Below the pieces are notes generated by a model. The model had not been told where the DNA came from. It saw only the letters and a list, made by a program, of their open reading frames with translations, and searched no databases. A stretch of 64,000 bases of DNA from Staphylococcus hyicus (GTDB lineage: Bacteria > Bacillota > Bacilli > Staphylococcales > Staphylococcaceae). The position numbers were made by a program, and so were the translations under genes. Every line of letters starts with the position of its first letter. Position 1 is the first letter of the stretch. Of this stretch, positions 55,880 to 64,000 are shown piece after piece. The DNA is taken from assembly GCF_000816085.1 (NCBI RefSeq), contig NZ_CP008747.1:1116001-1180000 (forward strand), given 5' to 3'.

Positions 55880-56341
55880 ATGATGAAATTTGAAGGTCAA
55901 CTTATTGGAGAAGGTTTAAAAATTGGGATTGTCGTGAGTCGATTTAATGATTTTATTACAAGTCGACTCGTTGATGGGGCGAATGATGCGCTCAAACGTC
56001 ATCAGGTAAAGGAAGATGACATTGATATCGCATATGTACCAGGTGCATTCGAATTGCCAATCGTTGCTAAGAAAATGGCACAATCAGGCAAATATGATGC
56101 CGTTATTACTTTAGGTTGTGTTATTAGAGGGGCAACGACACATTATGATTATGTTTGCAATGAAGCAGCTAAAGGCATTGCCAAAGCGAGTGATGATTCA
56201 GGTGTGCCGGTAATTTTTGGTGTCGTTACGACCGAAAATATTGAGCAAGCGATTGAGCGCGCTGGTACGAAAGCAGGGAATAAGGGTGCTGAAGTTGCAG
56301 TAGGTGCAATTGAAATGGCAAATCTTCTTAAAACCCTGTAA
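55880..56341 (+). CDS. ribH: 6,7-Dimethyl-8-ribityllumazine synthase
   Basis: A 153-residue enzyme forming large icosahedral shells in relatives. Its signatures are [23 protein letters not shown] and [12 protein letters not shown], with GNKGAEVA near the end. It makes the substrate of riboflavin synthase. AGGAGG precedes two adjacent ATGs. It is the last gene of the operon; a terminator follows after about 160 bases. Confidence 0.96.
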   Translation: MMKFEGQLIGEGLKIGIVVSRFNDFITSRLVDGANDALKRHQVKEDDIDIAYVPGAFELPIVAKKMAQSGKYDAVITLGCVIRGATTHYDYVCNEAAKGIAKASDDSGVPVIFGVVTTENIEQAIERAGTKAGNKGAEVAVGAIEMANLLKTL

Positions 56342-56503
56342 ATATAACATGTATGAAATATGCGTACATGACATATGTAGATGTCTTTATGAAGCGTTTG
56401 AATTTGCTTAATAAAAGGATTTGGGGTATCAATCAAAATGAAATGACATGTTAACTCCATCAAAATCCTTCTCGTAAAGACCACATCTTTGAATAAAAAT
56501 AAA

Positions 56504-56552
56504 AAACATCCGACACTGTTCATATACTCATGAATGTTGTTGGATGTTTTTA
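56504..56552 (+). terminator. Terminator of the riboflavin operon
   Basis: ACATCCGACA pairs with TGTTGGATGT with one mismatch; an inner TTCAT/ATGAA extends it, and TTTTAA follows. Confidence 0.8.
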
Positions 56553-56620
56553 ATGAACGGGATTGGGATGTCCCACTCCTAATTTTTCTCTATGTTGCCA
56601 GTTATATACAAAATTGTTCG

Positions 56621-57661
56621 TTATAACGTTTTAATACAACGTTGCTTTTCTTCTGCCGAATTATTCTGCTTGTGACATTTGGATTTCTTACGAGAATAAC
56701 TAAACAATGTACCTAAAAGTGCTAAGCCACCAACAACTGCAAGTGTTTTTGGCTTAACAAACTCTTTAAAAGCAAGTGTTAAGTTTTGAGGACGTTCAGC
56801 CAATCTTCTCATAAAATAACCAAACCAGTCATCACCATATGGAACATATATCGTAAAGTGATATCCCTCTTTCGCAATTTGTTCAGCTAATTCAGTTCTA
56901 AAACCATATAACATTTGAAATTCAAATTTAGATTTATCAATGTTATTTTCTTTTACAAATGCTTTAACATGATTAATGATATGATGGTCATGTGTCGCGA
57001 TTGAGGTGAAGTTTTTAGCGTTTAGTAAACGTTTTTCGATTAATCTTATGTAATTGTTATCGATTTCTTCTTTAGTTTGATAAGCAATATGTGGCGATTC
57101 TTTGTATGCCCCTTTGACTAAACGCAATCGCAAATCAGGATATTTATCTAAGAGAACGTCAGCTTTAAATAGATATGCTTGAATTACAGTCCCAACGTTC
57201 GTAAATTCACTTTTTAAACGATCTAATGTTTGTGTTACATCAAATAAACTGTCATATTTCTCTGTATCGAAATTAATGTGCATATTGTTATAAGATTTAG
57301 CTGTTTTTACGATTTCGTAGACATTGTCATATGCTAAAGCACGATCAAATTCAATACCAAGTTGACTTAATTTTATAGACATATGTGCGTCGAGCTTATT
57401 TTCATGTAATACTTTCATTACTTTTAAAATTTCATTTTTAGCGTCAATCGCTTCTTGACGGTTGTGAACAAATTCTCCAAGGATGTCTACAGTGCCAGCG
57501 ATGTTTTTATCATTCAGACGTTTTATCGTGCTAACAATATCAGGCAATTGATTTCCTGCTACAACTTTTTTTGCCCCAAGTGAAGGTCCCACTTTTTTTG
57601 CCGTCGCATTTAAAAAAGCATTGTTAGATAACGCCATAAAAAAATTCTTAACTAAACCCAT
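56621..57661 (-). CDS. putA: Proline dehydrogenase
   Basis: A 346-residue FAD enzyme of the monofunctional Gram-positive type that oxidises proline. The barrel motifs are ATHDHHIINHV, FEFQMLYGFR, YVPYGDDWFGYFMRRLAERPQN (as pattern). Near the C terminus a hydrophobic helix (TLAVVGGLALLGTLFSYS) and a Lys/Cys-rich tail may attach it to the membrane. The ATG at 57661 (MGLVKNFF) is set by GGGAGGAA; a longer frame has no site. A CcpA-like site overlaps its promoter. Confidence 0.93.
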   Translation of the reverse strand: MGLVKNFFMALSNNAFLNATAKKVGPSLGAKKVVAGNQLPDIVSTIKRLNDKNIAGTVDILGEFVHNRQEAIDAKNEILKVMKVLHENKLDAHMSIKLSQLGIEFDRALAYDNVYEIVKTAKSYNNMHINFDTEKYDSLFDVTQTLDRLKSEFTNVGTVIQAYLFKADVLLDKYPDLRLRLVKGAYKESPHIAYQTKEEIDNNYIRLIEKRLLNAKNFTSIATHDHHIINHVKAFVKENNIDKSKFEFQMLYGFRTELAEQIAKEGYHFTIYVPYGDDWFGYFMRRLAERPQNLTLAFKEFVKPKTLAVVGGLALLGTLFSYSRKKSKCHKQNNSAEEKQRCIKTL

Positions 57662-57694
57662 ATTGATTCCTCCCATGTCTCTGTAATGCTCATA

Positions 57695-57709
57695 GTGATA
57701 GTGTATCAC
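57695..57709. promoter_or_regulatory. Palindrome at the putA transcription start
   Basis: GTGATA-gtg-TATCAC is a perfect inverted repeat just downstream of the putA -10 box. It could be an operator; the protein is unknown. Confidence 0.5.
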
Positions 57710-57710
57710 G

Positions 57711-57738
57711 ATTATATAGTGTAAGAAAACGGTTTCAA
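57711..57738 (-). promoter_or_regulatory. putA promoter with overlapping cre-like site
   Basis: On the minus strand TTGAAA and TATAAT are 16 bases apart. The site AGAAAACGGTTTCA at 57724-57737 (plus strand) matches the catabolite-response element in 12 of 14 positions by my count and covers the -35. Repression by CcpA when glucose is present would follow. Confidence 0.7.
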
Positions 57739-57804
57739 AAAAGTTTTTAGAATTTAATGAAAAAGAGAGGGAGTAGGGGGTGTGAAATTACCCTAGCGTT
57801 TCTT

Positions 57805-57850
57805 AAAATAGCCATCAAAACATTTATTCATGAATATTGATGGCTATAAA
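57805..57850. terminator. Hairpin downstream of the small secreted peptide
   Basis: ATAGCCATCAA pairs perfectly with TTGATGGCTAT, and the loop itself contains TTCATGAA. It lies past the stop of the peptide at 57906-58016 on the minus strand. Confidence 0.65.
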
Positions 57851-57905
57851 AATAAGGGAGGCGCAGAGGATCATATTCATATGGACATACGAATAAAGTA
57901 ACAAA

Positions 57906-58016
57906 TTATCGTGTAAACTGTATACTTGCATCAATAGGCTCTTGTAGGGCAGCTGAAAAAATAGGGAGATTAAAAATAATGAAAAAACTAAGTGCACACT
58001 TTAGGAAAAATTTCAT
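57906..58016 (-). CDS. Small peptide with a signal-like N terminus (36 aa)
   Basis: AAAGGAG is seven bases upstream of ATG 58014-58016. The 36-codon frame has a basic start (MKFFLK), a hydrophobic core (ALSFFIIFNLPIF) and SAA at about residues 21-23, a good signal-peptidase site, leaving a short tail LQEPIDASIQFTR. This suggests a secreted peptide of about 13 residues, or a membrane peptide if uncut. It is in a 570-base gap without other genes and has a hairpin after it. Not recognised. Confidence 0.5.
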   Translation of the reverse strand: MKFFLKCALSFFIIFNLPIFSAALQEPIDASIQFTR

Positions 58017-58230
58017 GTTTTAACTCCTTTACAGTTTGACTTACTTGTACCTTAGCATACTGGTTTAAATGTGCTGCAAAGAGATTGTAAACCTACGTTA
58101 AAGGTTCAATGAACTTTCCGAATTGTTAAAATGATGTAAACGATAAGATGTAAATCTTAACGATAACTTTAAATTTAAAATGGCGATACCATGTTAAAAT
58201 AGTATTAAGCATATGTAAGGGAGTTTTTAA

Positions 58231-58563
58231 ATGTTTAGAGATTTGATTTTTTACACATTAGGCACCGATTTGGATACCTTTTTCCAATATTTTGTTTTTG
58301 AGCTTATTTTATTAACGTTAATCGGCTTGGCTATCGTGTTTTTCAGTAAAAAATTATGGATAGCTATTACATTAATTATTGGATTAAATTTAATTGATGC
58401 AGGGATTGTCGGTAATTTTAATGCCATGCAAGGTGAAGGGACTTTAATCGGGCAATTTTTCTTAATGATAGTTGCTAAATTTTTCCCTACATTTTATGAA
58501 GTCCTACTTGTAGTGTTAATTTCACGCATTCCATTTTTTAGACGCAAATTTAAACTCGCATAA
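58231..58563 (+). CDS. Hypothetical membrane protein (110 aa)
   Basis: Unrecognised. It has three or four hydrophobic helices (FQYFVFELILLTLIGLAIVFF, LWIAITLIIGLNLIDAGIV, FLMIVAKFFPTFYEVLLVVLI) and a basic end (PFFRRKFKL). AAGGGAG precedes the ATG. It is a single-gene unit with a strong terminator, between putA and a lysophospholipase-like gene. Function unknown. Confidence 0.65.
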   Translation: MFRDLIFYTLGTDLDTFFQYFVFELILLTLIGLAIVFFSKKLWIAITLIIGLNLIDAGIVGNFNAMQGEGTLIGQFFLMIVAKFFPTFYEVLLVVLISRIPFFRRKFKLA

Positions 58564-58610
58564 TGTCGTTACAAAGAGCTGTTATAGGCGCTATATTGAT
58601 GAATGATTTT

Positions 58611-58655
58611 GGCGTACGTTTATTGTCATAAATTGACATAGACGTACGTTTTATA
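58611..58655 (+). terminator. Terminator after the membrane protein gene
   Basis: CGTACGTTTATTGTCA pairs almost fully with TGACATAGACGTACG and runs into TTTTAT. Confidence 0.85.
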
Positions 58656-58726
58656 TTTGATGGCACATTTTGTAAAGAATTGATAAGATTAAATTAAAGA
58701 TTTCTGAAATAGGAAGGAACAATAGT

Positions 58727-59548
58727 ATGTGGAAATGGGAAACAGAAAATGAAGCTAAAGGTGTCGTAGTGATAATACATAATATGTTAGAACACACGGG
58801 GCGGTATGCTTATGTCATTACACATTTGCGTCGAAATGGATATCATGTCATTATGGGAGACTTACCTGGACAAGGGCAAAGTTCGAGAACGAAAAAAGGA
58901 CAAATCGATCATTTTGATGTCTATCAAGAACGTGTGCTAGAATGGATTCAAATTGCAGAAGAATATCACCTACCTACATTTGTATTTGGGGTTGGTCTAG
59001 GTGGGCTTATTGCTGTCAATGTTCTTGAAAAATTTGATTTAGCTCTAGAGGGTCTTGTTTTGATATCACCGCTATTTGCGTTTCATCAAACCAATCAAAC
59101 TCGAAAACATTTGGTAACTTCACATCTCGGAGATGTTTCGAAAAGTGCAAAATTTGAACTGGGTTTCCAAATAGAAGATTTAACGATGAACCCAGTAGTA
59201 CAAGAGGAAACATTAAAAGATGCATTAATGTTAAAAAAAGTGAGTTATCATTGGTATAAGCAAGTGACGCAAGCTATGAAGAAAACAATAGAACACTTGG
59301 ATACCCTTCCTAAGTTGCCGTTATGTGTTATGTACGGGACGAAAGATACAGTATCTGATACAACAGTTACGCAGCATGTCATACAACAGTGTATGTGCGA
59401 TGAAATGTATTATAAAGCGTGGCCAGGGATGGTGCATGAAATACACAATGAAATAGAACGTGAAGCGGTAATGCGTTATGTTTTAAGTTTTTTAAATAAT
59501 CGTGTCTTTGCAGCGGGATTTGTAGTGGAAGATCAGGTCACGTTATAA
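58727..59548 (+). CDS. Alpha/beta hydrolase, lysophospholipase-like
   Basis: A 273-residue serine hydrolase of the monoglyceride lipase type. MLEHTGRYAYVITHLRRNGY and GDLPGQGQSSR are the family opening; the nucleophile position reads GVGLGG (about residue 91), where a Ser is expected (GxSxGG). Here the residue is Leu or Gly, so the catalytic Ser seems replaced. The acid (GTKDTVSD) and His (GMVHEIHNE) are still visible. S. aureus has a relative here, next to rot. It may be inactive or use another nucleophile. Confidence 0.8.
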   Translation: MWKWETENEAKGVVVIIHNMLEHTGRYAYVITHLRRNGYHVIMGDLPGQGQSSRTKKGQIDHFDVYQERVLEWIQIAEEYHLPTFVFGVGLGGLIAVNVLEKFDLALEGLVLISPLFAFHQTNQTRKHLVTSHLGDVSKSAKFELGFQIEDLTMNPVVQEETLKDALMLKKVSYHWYKQVTQAMKKTIEHLDTLPKLPLCVMYGTKDTVSDTTVTQHVIQQCMCDEMYYKAWPGMVHEIHNEIEREAVMRYVLSFLNNRVFAAGFVVEDQVTL

Positions 59549-59614
59549 GTGACATGGTTATGACAATCACATGTAAAATATTGCATGCAAATAGAATTCA
59601 TGGTAAATTAATAA

Positions 59615-59630
59615 TGTGAAAAATATCACA
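59615..59630 (+). promoter_or_regulatory. Rex-type operator upstream of ldh
   Basis: TGTGAAAAATATCACA is an imperfect palindrome close to the Rex site TTGTGAAWWWWTTCACAA. Rex represses fermentation genes when NAD+ is high; ldh1 is a known Rex target in S. aureus. Confidence 0.75.
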
Positions 59631-59676
59631 TATAACATAATTGATTAAAGGACTACGTAGATAGGAGCGTGTCAGT

Positions 59677-60630
59677 ATGTCAAAAAAAGGTAACAAAGTA
59701 GTTTTAGTAGGAAATGGTGCAGTAGGTGCGAGTTACGCATTTACTATGGTAAGTCAAGGTGTAGCAGATGAATTGCTCATCATTGATATTAATGAAGATA
59801 AAGTTCGTGGTGACGTATTAGATTTAAACCATGGTGCACCGTATGCGATGTCTCCAGTAAAAGTAAAAGCAGGTAAATATGAAGATTGTGGCGATGCAGA
59901 TTTAATCGTGATTTGTGCTGGCGCGCCGCAAAAAGTTGGAGAAACTCGCTTAGATTTAGTAGAAAAAAATGCAAAAATATATAAAGGTATTATTACTTCT
60001 ATTATGGACAGTGGTTTTGATGGAATTTTCTTAATTGCAGCAAACCCTGTTGATATTTTAACTTATGTAACATTAAAATATTCTGGTTTACCAAAACATA
60101 AAGTGATTGGTTCGGGTACAATTTTAGATACAGCGCGTTTCAAACATCTATTAAGTGAAGCATTTAATGTTGCACCTTCAAGTGTACATGCCAACATTAT
60201 TGGTGAGCATGGCGACTCTGAAGTACCAGTATGGTCTAGCGCAACAATTGCAGGTGTATCTCTTTATGACGAATTGAAAAAAGACCCTGCTAAAAGTCAT
60301 TTAATTGAAGATATCTATGTACAAACGCGAGACGCAGCGTATGATATCATTAAAGCTAAAGGTGCGACATATTATGGCGTTGCAATGGGATTAATGCACA
60401 TTTCTAAAGCAATATTACGTAATCAAAATGTTGTATTAACAGTTTCAAGTTATTTAGAAGGCGAATATGGTCATGAAGGTGTGTATACAGGCGTACCTAC
60501 TTTAATCAATAGAGAAGGTGCAGTTAAAATTATTGAAACACCATTAAATGATGAAGAAAAAGAAAAATTTGCGAAATCTTGCAAAGTATTAAAAGATATG
60601 CAAGATTCTATTGAATATTTATTTGAATAA
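59677..60630 (+). CDS. ldh: L-lactate dehydrogenase
   Basis: A 317-residue NAD-dependent enzyme that reduces pyruvate to lactate. [12 protein letters not shown] is the NAD-binding loop, [11 protein letters not shown] holds the mobile-loop Arg, and [12 protein letters not shown] holds the catalytic His. GGAGCG precedes the ATG. A Rex-type site is about 50 bases upstream. In S. aureus ldh1 is elsewhere on the chromosome; here it stands between a hydrolase gene and rot. Confidence 0.96.
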   Translation: MSKKGNKVVLVGNGAVGASYAFTMVSQGVADELLIIDINEDKVRGDVLDLNHGAPYAMSPVKVKAGKYEDCGDADLIVICAGAPQKVGETRLDLVEKNAKIYKGIITSIMDSGFDGIFLIAANPVDILTYVTLKYSGLPKHKVIGSGTILDTARFKHLLSEAFNVAPSSVHANIIGEHGDSEVPVWSSATIAGVSLYDELKKDPAKSHLIEDIYVQTRDAAYDIIKAKGATYYGVAMGLMHISKAILRNQNVVLTVSSYLEGEYGHEGVYTGVPTLINREGAVKIIETPLNDEEKEKFAKSCKVLKDMQDSIEYLFE

Positions 60631-60739
60631 TTAAAAGTCGATAATTAATTAACGATATGATTAAGCTTTCAATGTTTAGGGTACACATATCATAATGACT
60701 ATTGTATCAATTAGGATAATCTATATTGGAGGCTTAATC

Positions 60740-61150
60740 ATGGGAAAAAAATCAAAATATGATGTAAGTGATATCGTTCTTTTGGATAATTTGCAAAAGC
60801 AAGTCGAAGAGATTTTTGATGAGATTGACAAACAATTTAATTTATCTAAAGAAGAGTTTCTTATTCTACTTACGTTGTGGGATAAAGGTTCTATGACTTT
60901 AAAAGATATGGACAATTATGTCAAAGTAAAAGCTTATAAACGAACACGAACGTTTAACAATTTAGTCGAAAAAAAATGGATTGTAAAAGAACGACCTTCA
61001 GACGATGAACGCACTGTGATTATCCACTTTAATGAGAACAAATCACAAGATAAACAAGAACTTATTGATTTTACATGTACTGCCATTGAAAATAGGCAAG
61101 ATAACTTAAAAAATCAACTTAATTCCATCATAAATGGCTGCGAAATATAA
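60740..61150 (+). CDS. rot: SarA-family regulator Rot
   Basis: A 136-residue winged-helix regulator, close to S. aureus Rot (133 residues). The shared phrases are LSKEEFLILLTLWDKGSMTLKDMD, VKAYKRTRTFNNLVE and KERPSDDERTVIIHFNE (each partial). Rot represses toxin genes and activates surface proteins; in S. aureus RNAIII of agr blocks its translation at its leader. GGAGG lies seven bases before ATG 60740, in a C-poor leader (TTGGAGGCTTAAT), a likely RNAIII target. A long frame beginning at 60695 lacks family sequence. Confidence 0.92.
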   Translation: MGKKSKYDVSDIVLLDNLQKQVEEIFDEIDKQFNLSKEEFLILLTLWDKGSMTLKDMDNYVKVKAYKRTRTFNNLVEKKWIVKERPSDDERTVIIHFNENKSQDKQELIDFTCTAIENRQDNLKNQLNSIINGCEI

Positions 61151-61226
61151 ATCTATGGATGGTTCCTAATTAACGTTGATATTAATGGTAAAATGATTCA
61201 ATTAAGTTTGAATACATGTATAGAAT

Positions 61227-61264
61227 AAAACGGAAGTGAGGGCATTAACTCACTTCCGTTTTTC
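61227..61264. terminator. Bidirectional terminator, rot and ytqB
   Basis: AAAACGGAAGTGAG pairs with CTCACTTCCGTTTT around seven bases. The stop of the minus-strand gene (61250-61252) is inside the stem. Confidence 0.9.
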
Positions 61265-61813
61265 TATACCAATAATATAAGGGGGATGATTTTGTTGATT
61301 TATAAACTCATATTTAATAACGTGGGCTTGTTGTTGATTTAATTGTTCAAAATATGCATTTAATAGTTGGCTTTCTTCATAACCTTCTGGGTGACCCGGG
61401 TATATCGCTAAAACTATGATACCTTCTGGGCGTAGGCATTCGAATATACTTTCAAATGCTTTAATTGTATTCGGCGCGTTGGTAACGATGGTCTTGTCTC
61501 CTTTAGGCAAATAGCCTAAATTAAACAATGCGGCATCAATTGTTGAGCGATGCGTTGTATCGATGTATTGTGTAATGTTTTCATGACCAGTGTGAATTAC
61601 TGTGACATTAGAATAAGATTGAACTTTTTGACGCGTTTGTTCAATTGCTTGTAATTGAATGTCACATGCATAGACATGACCATTAGGGACTGTTTGTGCT
61701 AAAAATTCGGTATCATGACCATTTCCACATGTACCGTCAATAACAATACTGTCATCTCTAACATGGGATTTGATTAATGATTTTGCAAATGGCAAAATAC
61801 GTTGGACTATCAT
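61250..61813 (-). CDS. ytqB: Class I SAM-dependent methyltransferase (YtqB-like)
   Basis: A 187-residue methyltransferase. The SAM-binding motif is VIDGTCGNGHDTEFLA; FNLGYLPKGDK is the post-motif seen in the YtqB/MnmM family, which methylates the wobble uridine of tRNA. It is translated with ytqA, overlapping it by four bases (ATGA), as in B. subtilis. Its stop codon is in the terminator stem shared with rot. Confidence 0.9.
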   Translation of the reverse strand: MIVQRILPFAKSLIKSHVRDDSIVIDGTCGNGHDTEFLAQTVPNGHVYACDIQLQAIEQTRQKVQSYSNVTVIHTGHENITQYIDTTHRSTIDAALFNLGYLPKGDKTIVTNAPNTIKAFESIFECLRPEGIIVLAIYPGHPEGYEESQLLNAYFEQLNQQQAHVIKYEFINQQNHPPYIIGIEKRK

Positions 61814-62769
61814 TGTAACACCTTCTGATTAGGATGATAATGAGCACCTTGTACGGACTGTCTTCGCTCTAATTCTGCATCTATCTCATTTAATACTTCC
61901 CATTTATTGACACTCCACATAGGACCTACGAGTAAATCAATTGGCCCGTCACCCGTAATTCGATGCACGATCATAGATGGAGGTAATAATTCAAGTTGAT
62001 CACACACTAAATGAATGTATTCTTCTTTAGTCATAAATTGCAATAATCCTTTTTCGTATTGTTTGACCATAGGTGTGCCTTTTAACAAATGAAGTAAATG
62101 GATTTTAATGCCTTGTACATCCATTTGAGATACGACGCGCGCAGTTTCCATCATCATGTCATAATTTTCACCTGGCAAACCATTGATTATGTGAGTACAA
62201 ACATTAATATTGTGTTTTCTTAATTTTTGTACGCCTTCATAATAACACGCCATATCATGAGCACGGTTGATAAGGTCTGATGTTTCTTGATGAACGGTTT
62301 GAAGCCCGAGTTCAACCCATAAATAGGTACGTTGATTCAGTTCAGCCAAATATGCCACCACATCATCAGGTAAACAGTCTGGACGCGTGCCTATAGAAAG
62401 CCCAACAACACCTTCTTCATTTAAGGCTGCTTCAAACTTTTCGCGTAGTATATGTACAGGTGCGTGTGTGTTTGTAAAAGCTTGGAAGTAAGCGATATAT
62501 TGACCTTCATGCCACTTTTCATGCATATGTTCTTTAATTTCTTTAAATTGAACATGAATGGCATCGGCTCGATTTCCTGCAAAGTCACCACTGCCAGCGG
62601 CTGAACAAAACGTGCACCCGCCGTGAGCAACAGTACCATCTCGGTTTGGGCAATCAAAACCTCCATCTAAAGCGACCTTGAAAATCTTTTGTCCAAAATG
62701 CTGTTTCAGATGGTAATTTAGCGTGTGATACCTTTTGTTTTCAAATGCATAGGGAAAGTATTTACCCAT
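61810..62769 (-). CDS. ytqA: Radical SAM protein (YtqA/TIGR01212, MnmL type)
   Basis: A 319-residue radical SAM enzyme. The cluster Cys are in DCPNRDGTVAHGGCTFC (three Cys spread out, as in the Elp3-like YtqA/YhcC family). LSIGTRPDCLPD and WVELGLQTVH are family signatures. YtqA relatives take part in tRNA wobble uridine aminomethylation together with YtqB-like methyltransferases, which fits the operon. AAAGGAAG precedes the ATG. Confidence 0.9.
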   Translation of the reverse strand: MGKYFPYAFENKRYHTLNYHLKQHFGQKIFKVALDGGFDCPNRDGTVAHGGCTFCSAAGSGDFAGNRADAIHVQFKEIKEHMHEKWHEGQYIAYFQAFTNTHAPVHILREKFEAALNEEGVVGLSIGTRPDCLPDDVVAYLAELNQRTYLWVELGLQTVHQETSDLINRAHDMACYYEGVQKLRKHNINVCTHIINGLPGENYDMMMETARVVSQMDVQGIKIHLLHLLKGTPMVKQYEKGLLQFMTKEEYIHLVCDQLELLPPSMIVHRITGDGPIDLLVGPMWSVNKWEVLNEIDAELERRQSVQGAHYHPNQKVLQ

Positions 62770-62880
62770 ATGAAGAAACTTCCTTTCTAAATTAAATGTA
62801 TTTCAAGATTTTAACATATTTTGTGGTAGTCGTGTTATAGTGAAAAAATAAAGACAAAGAAATGAAGAGGTGTCAAACAT

Positions 62881-64000
62881 ATGAAAATGCCGAAAGAAAT
62901 TTGGTGGCTTGTGATTGGAATGGCAATTAATATCACGGGTGCCAGTTTTTTATGGCCATTAAATACAATTTATATGAGTGAAGTTTTAGGGAAATCATTA
63001 AGTACAGCGGGAATTGTATTGATGGTAAATGCTTTTGGTATGGTCGTGGGTAATTTATTAGGAGGCGCACTATTTGATCGTTTAGGTGGATATCAAACCA
63101 TTATGTCAGGTACGTGGATCAGTTTGTTTGCTACGGCCGGGTTGAATTTTTTTCATGGTTGGCCATGGTATCCCTTATGGCTTATCATTTTAGGATTTGG
63201 TGGGGGAATGATTATACCAGCGATTTATGCAATGGCGGGAGCGGTTTGGCCTAGAGGTGGTCGCCAAACGTTTAACGCTATATATCTCGCGCAAAATATT
63301 GGTGTCGCAGTGGGAGCAGCGTTAAGTGGATTTGTTGCTGAACTTAGTTTTAACTATATTTTCTTAGCAAATTTACTCATGTATGTAGTTTTCTTTTTTG
63401 TAGCACTATTGAATTTTAAAATAGAATATCGTGCTACTGTTAAAACTGCGGAAACGTTAGAGGGTATGACACATGTACAAAATAAAAAACATTTTAAAGC
63501 ATTACTATTAATTTGTGTGATGTTTGCAATTTGTTGGATTGCATATGTACAATGGCAAACAACAATCGCATCCTTTACGCAAGAAATTGGGATTTCAATG
63601 AGTCAATACAGCTTGCTTTGGACTATCAATGGTATGCTGATACTGCTAGGACAACCCCTTATTTCACCGATTATTTATGTATTAAAAGGTCAACTGAAAA
63701 AGCAACTCTATGTTGGGGTGTTGATTTTCATCATTTCCTTTTTTATTACAAGTTTTGCGGAAAGCTTTACAATGTTTATCGTTGGTATGGTGATATTAAC
63801 TTTTGCTGAAATGTTTGTTTGGCCTGCCGTGCCAACCATAGCGAATACTTTATCTCCTAAAGGAAGAGAAGGGGTCTATCAAGGTATCGTTAACTCTGCA
63901 TCTACAGTAGGCAAAGCGTTCGGACCATTAATTGGTGGTATCCTTGTAGATGTATTTAATATGCAAGTGATGTTTCTTTCAATGATTGGATTGTTAATGG
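62881..64000 (+). CDS. MFS transporter, partial at window end
   Basis: The frame is open from ATG 62881 to the right edge of the window (373 codons). It encodes a major facilitator of the DHA1 type with about 10 of 12 membrane helices visible. GNLLGGALFDRLGGYQ is the loop-2 motif, and RGGRQTFNAIYLAQNIGVAVGAALSG is typical of drug/H+ antiporters. GAGGTG is nine bases upstream of the ATG. A YttB-like efflux pump is likely; the substrate is unknown. Its end is outside the window. Confidence 0.85.
   Translation, partial: MKMPKEIWWLVIGMAINITGASFLWPLNTIYMSEVLGKSLSTAGIVLMVNAFGMVVGNLLGGALFDRLGGYQTIMSGTWISLFATAGLNFFHGWPWYPLWLIILGFGGGMIIPAIYAMAGAVWPRGGRQTFNAIYLAQNIGVAVGAALSGFVAELSFNYIFLANLLMYVVFFFVALLNFKIEYRATVKTAETLEGMTHVQNKKHFKALLLICVMFAICWIAYVQWQTTIASFTQEIGISMSQYSLLWTINGMLILLGQPLISPIIYVLKGQLKKQLYVGVLIFIISFFITSFAESFTMFIVGMVILTFAEMFVWPAVPTIANTLSPKGREGVYQGIVNSASTVGKAFGPLIGGILVDVFNMQVMFLSMIGLLM

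Overview
This is a low-GC Firmicute chromosome segment that reads as Staphylococcus. The evidence is gene content (asp23, the SarA-family regulator rot, sigS with a ComK-like partner, traP, sagB, an LPXTG adhesin with a YSIRK-like signal) and the gene order yheB-yheA-yhaO-yhaN-yhaM-prsA-hpr-yhaH-hit-ecsAB-traP-hemEHY, which is close to that known in S. aureus and B. subtilis. Several points differ from the usual S. aureus map: asp23 lies beside menE, an ldh gene sits between a lysophospholipase-like gene and rot, and a SpsD/SpsL/FnBP-like adhesin is near the yhe genes. An animal-associated species (intermedius or hyicus-chromogenes groups) is my guess, not a proof.

Left end (1-7.3 kb) is accessory. 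The window opens inside the last gene of a mobile element, a large serine recombinase, which abuts a Na+/dicarboxylate-type symporter gene cut at its MDGTA motif. A second, mutated copy of the symporter 3' end lies 0.8 kb further on. Then come a DsbA lipoprotein, a fibronectin-binding-type surface protein and small membrane proteins.

7.3-25.1 kb is core. It holds an XRE regulator, the yheBA/yhaONM DNA and RNA processing genes, the prsA/hpr/hit secretion and stress neighbourhood, the EcsAB transporter, TRAP and the coproporphyrin-dependent haem genes hemE-hemH-hemY. A nine-tRNA cluster (Glu, fMet, Asp, Phe, His, Gly, Asn, Glu, Ser) follows with two good promoters.

26.1-30.4 kb is a decayed prophage lysogeny module inserted in the 3' end of tRNA-Ser and flanked by a 17-bp direct repeat. 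Its integrase is broken by two single-base frameshifts and its ImmA/IrrE protease by one, but a 359-residue lipoprotein between them is intact. That lipoprotein is the best candidate here for an undescribed system: it sits where some temperate phages encode a superinfection-exclusion lipoprotein. Beyond it are two tandem PrsW-family membrane protease paralogues and the sigma-B-type amaP-DUF2273-asp23 operon.

36-64 kb is again mostly core metabolism. It includes menaquinone genes menE-menC, yidD, a Nudix hydrolase, pckA, metK under a SAM riboswitch, paired fluoride channels, a transaldolase-like aldolase, the sigS-comK-like pair, SagB glucosaminidase, a flavoprotein with a polylysine tail, the ribDE(BA)H operon under an FMN riboswitch, putA with a probable CcpA site on its promoter, ldh with a Rex-type operator, rot, ytqB/ytqA and a partial MFS transporter. 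Two very short reading frames with good ribosome-binding sites (50719-50799 and 57906-58016, minus strand) are probable unannotated peptides.
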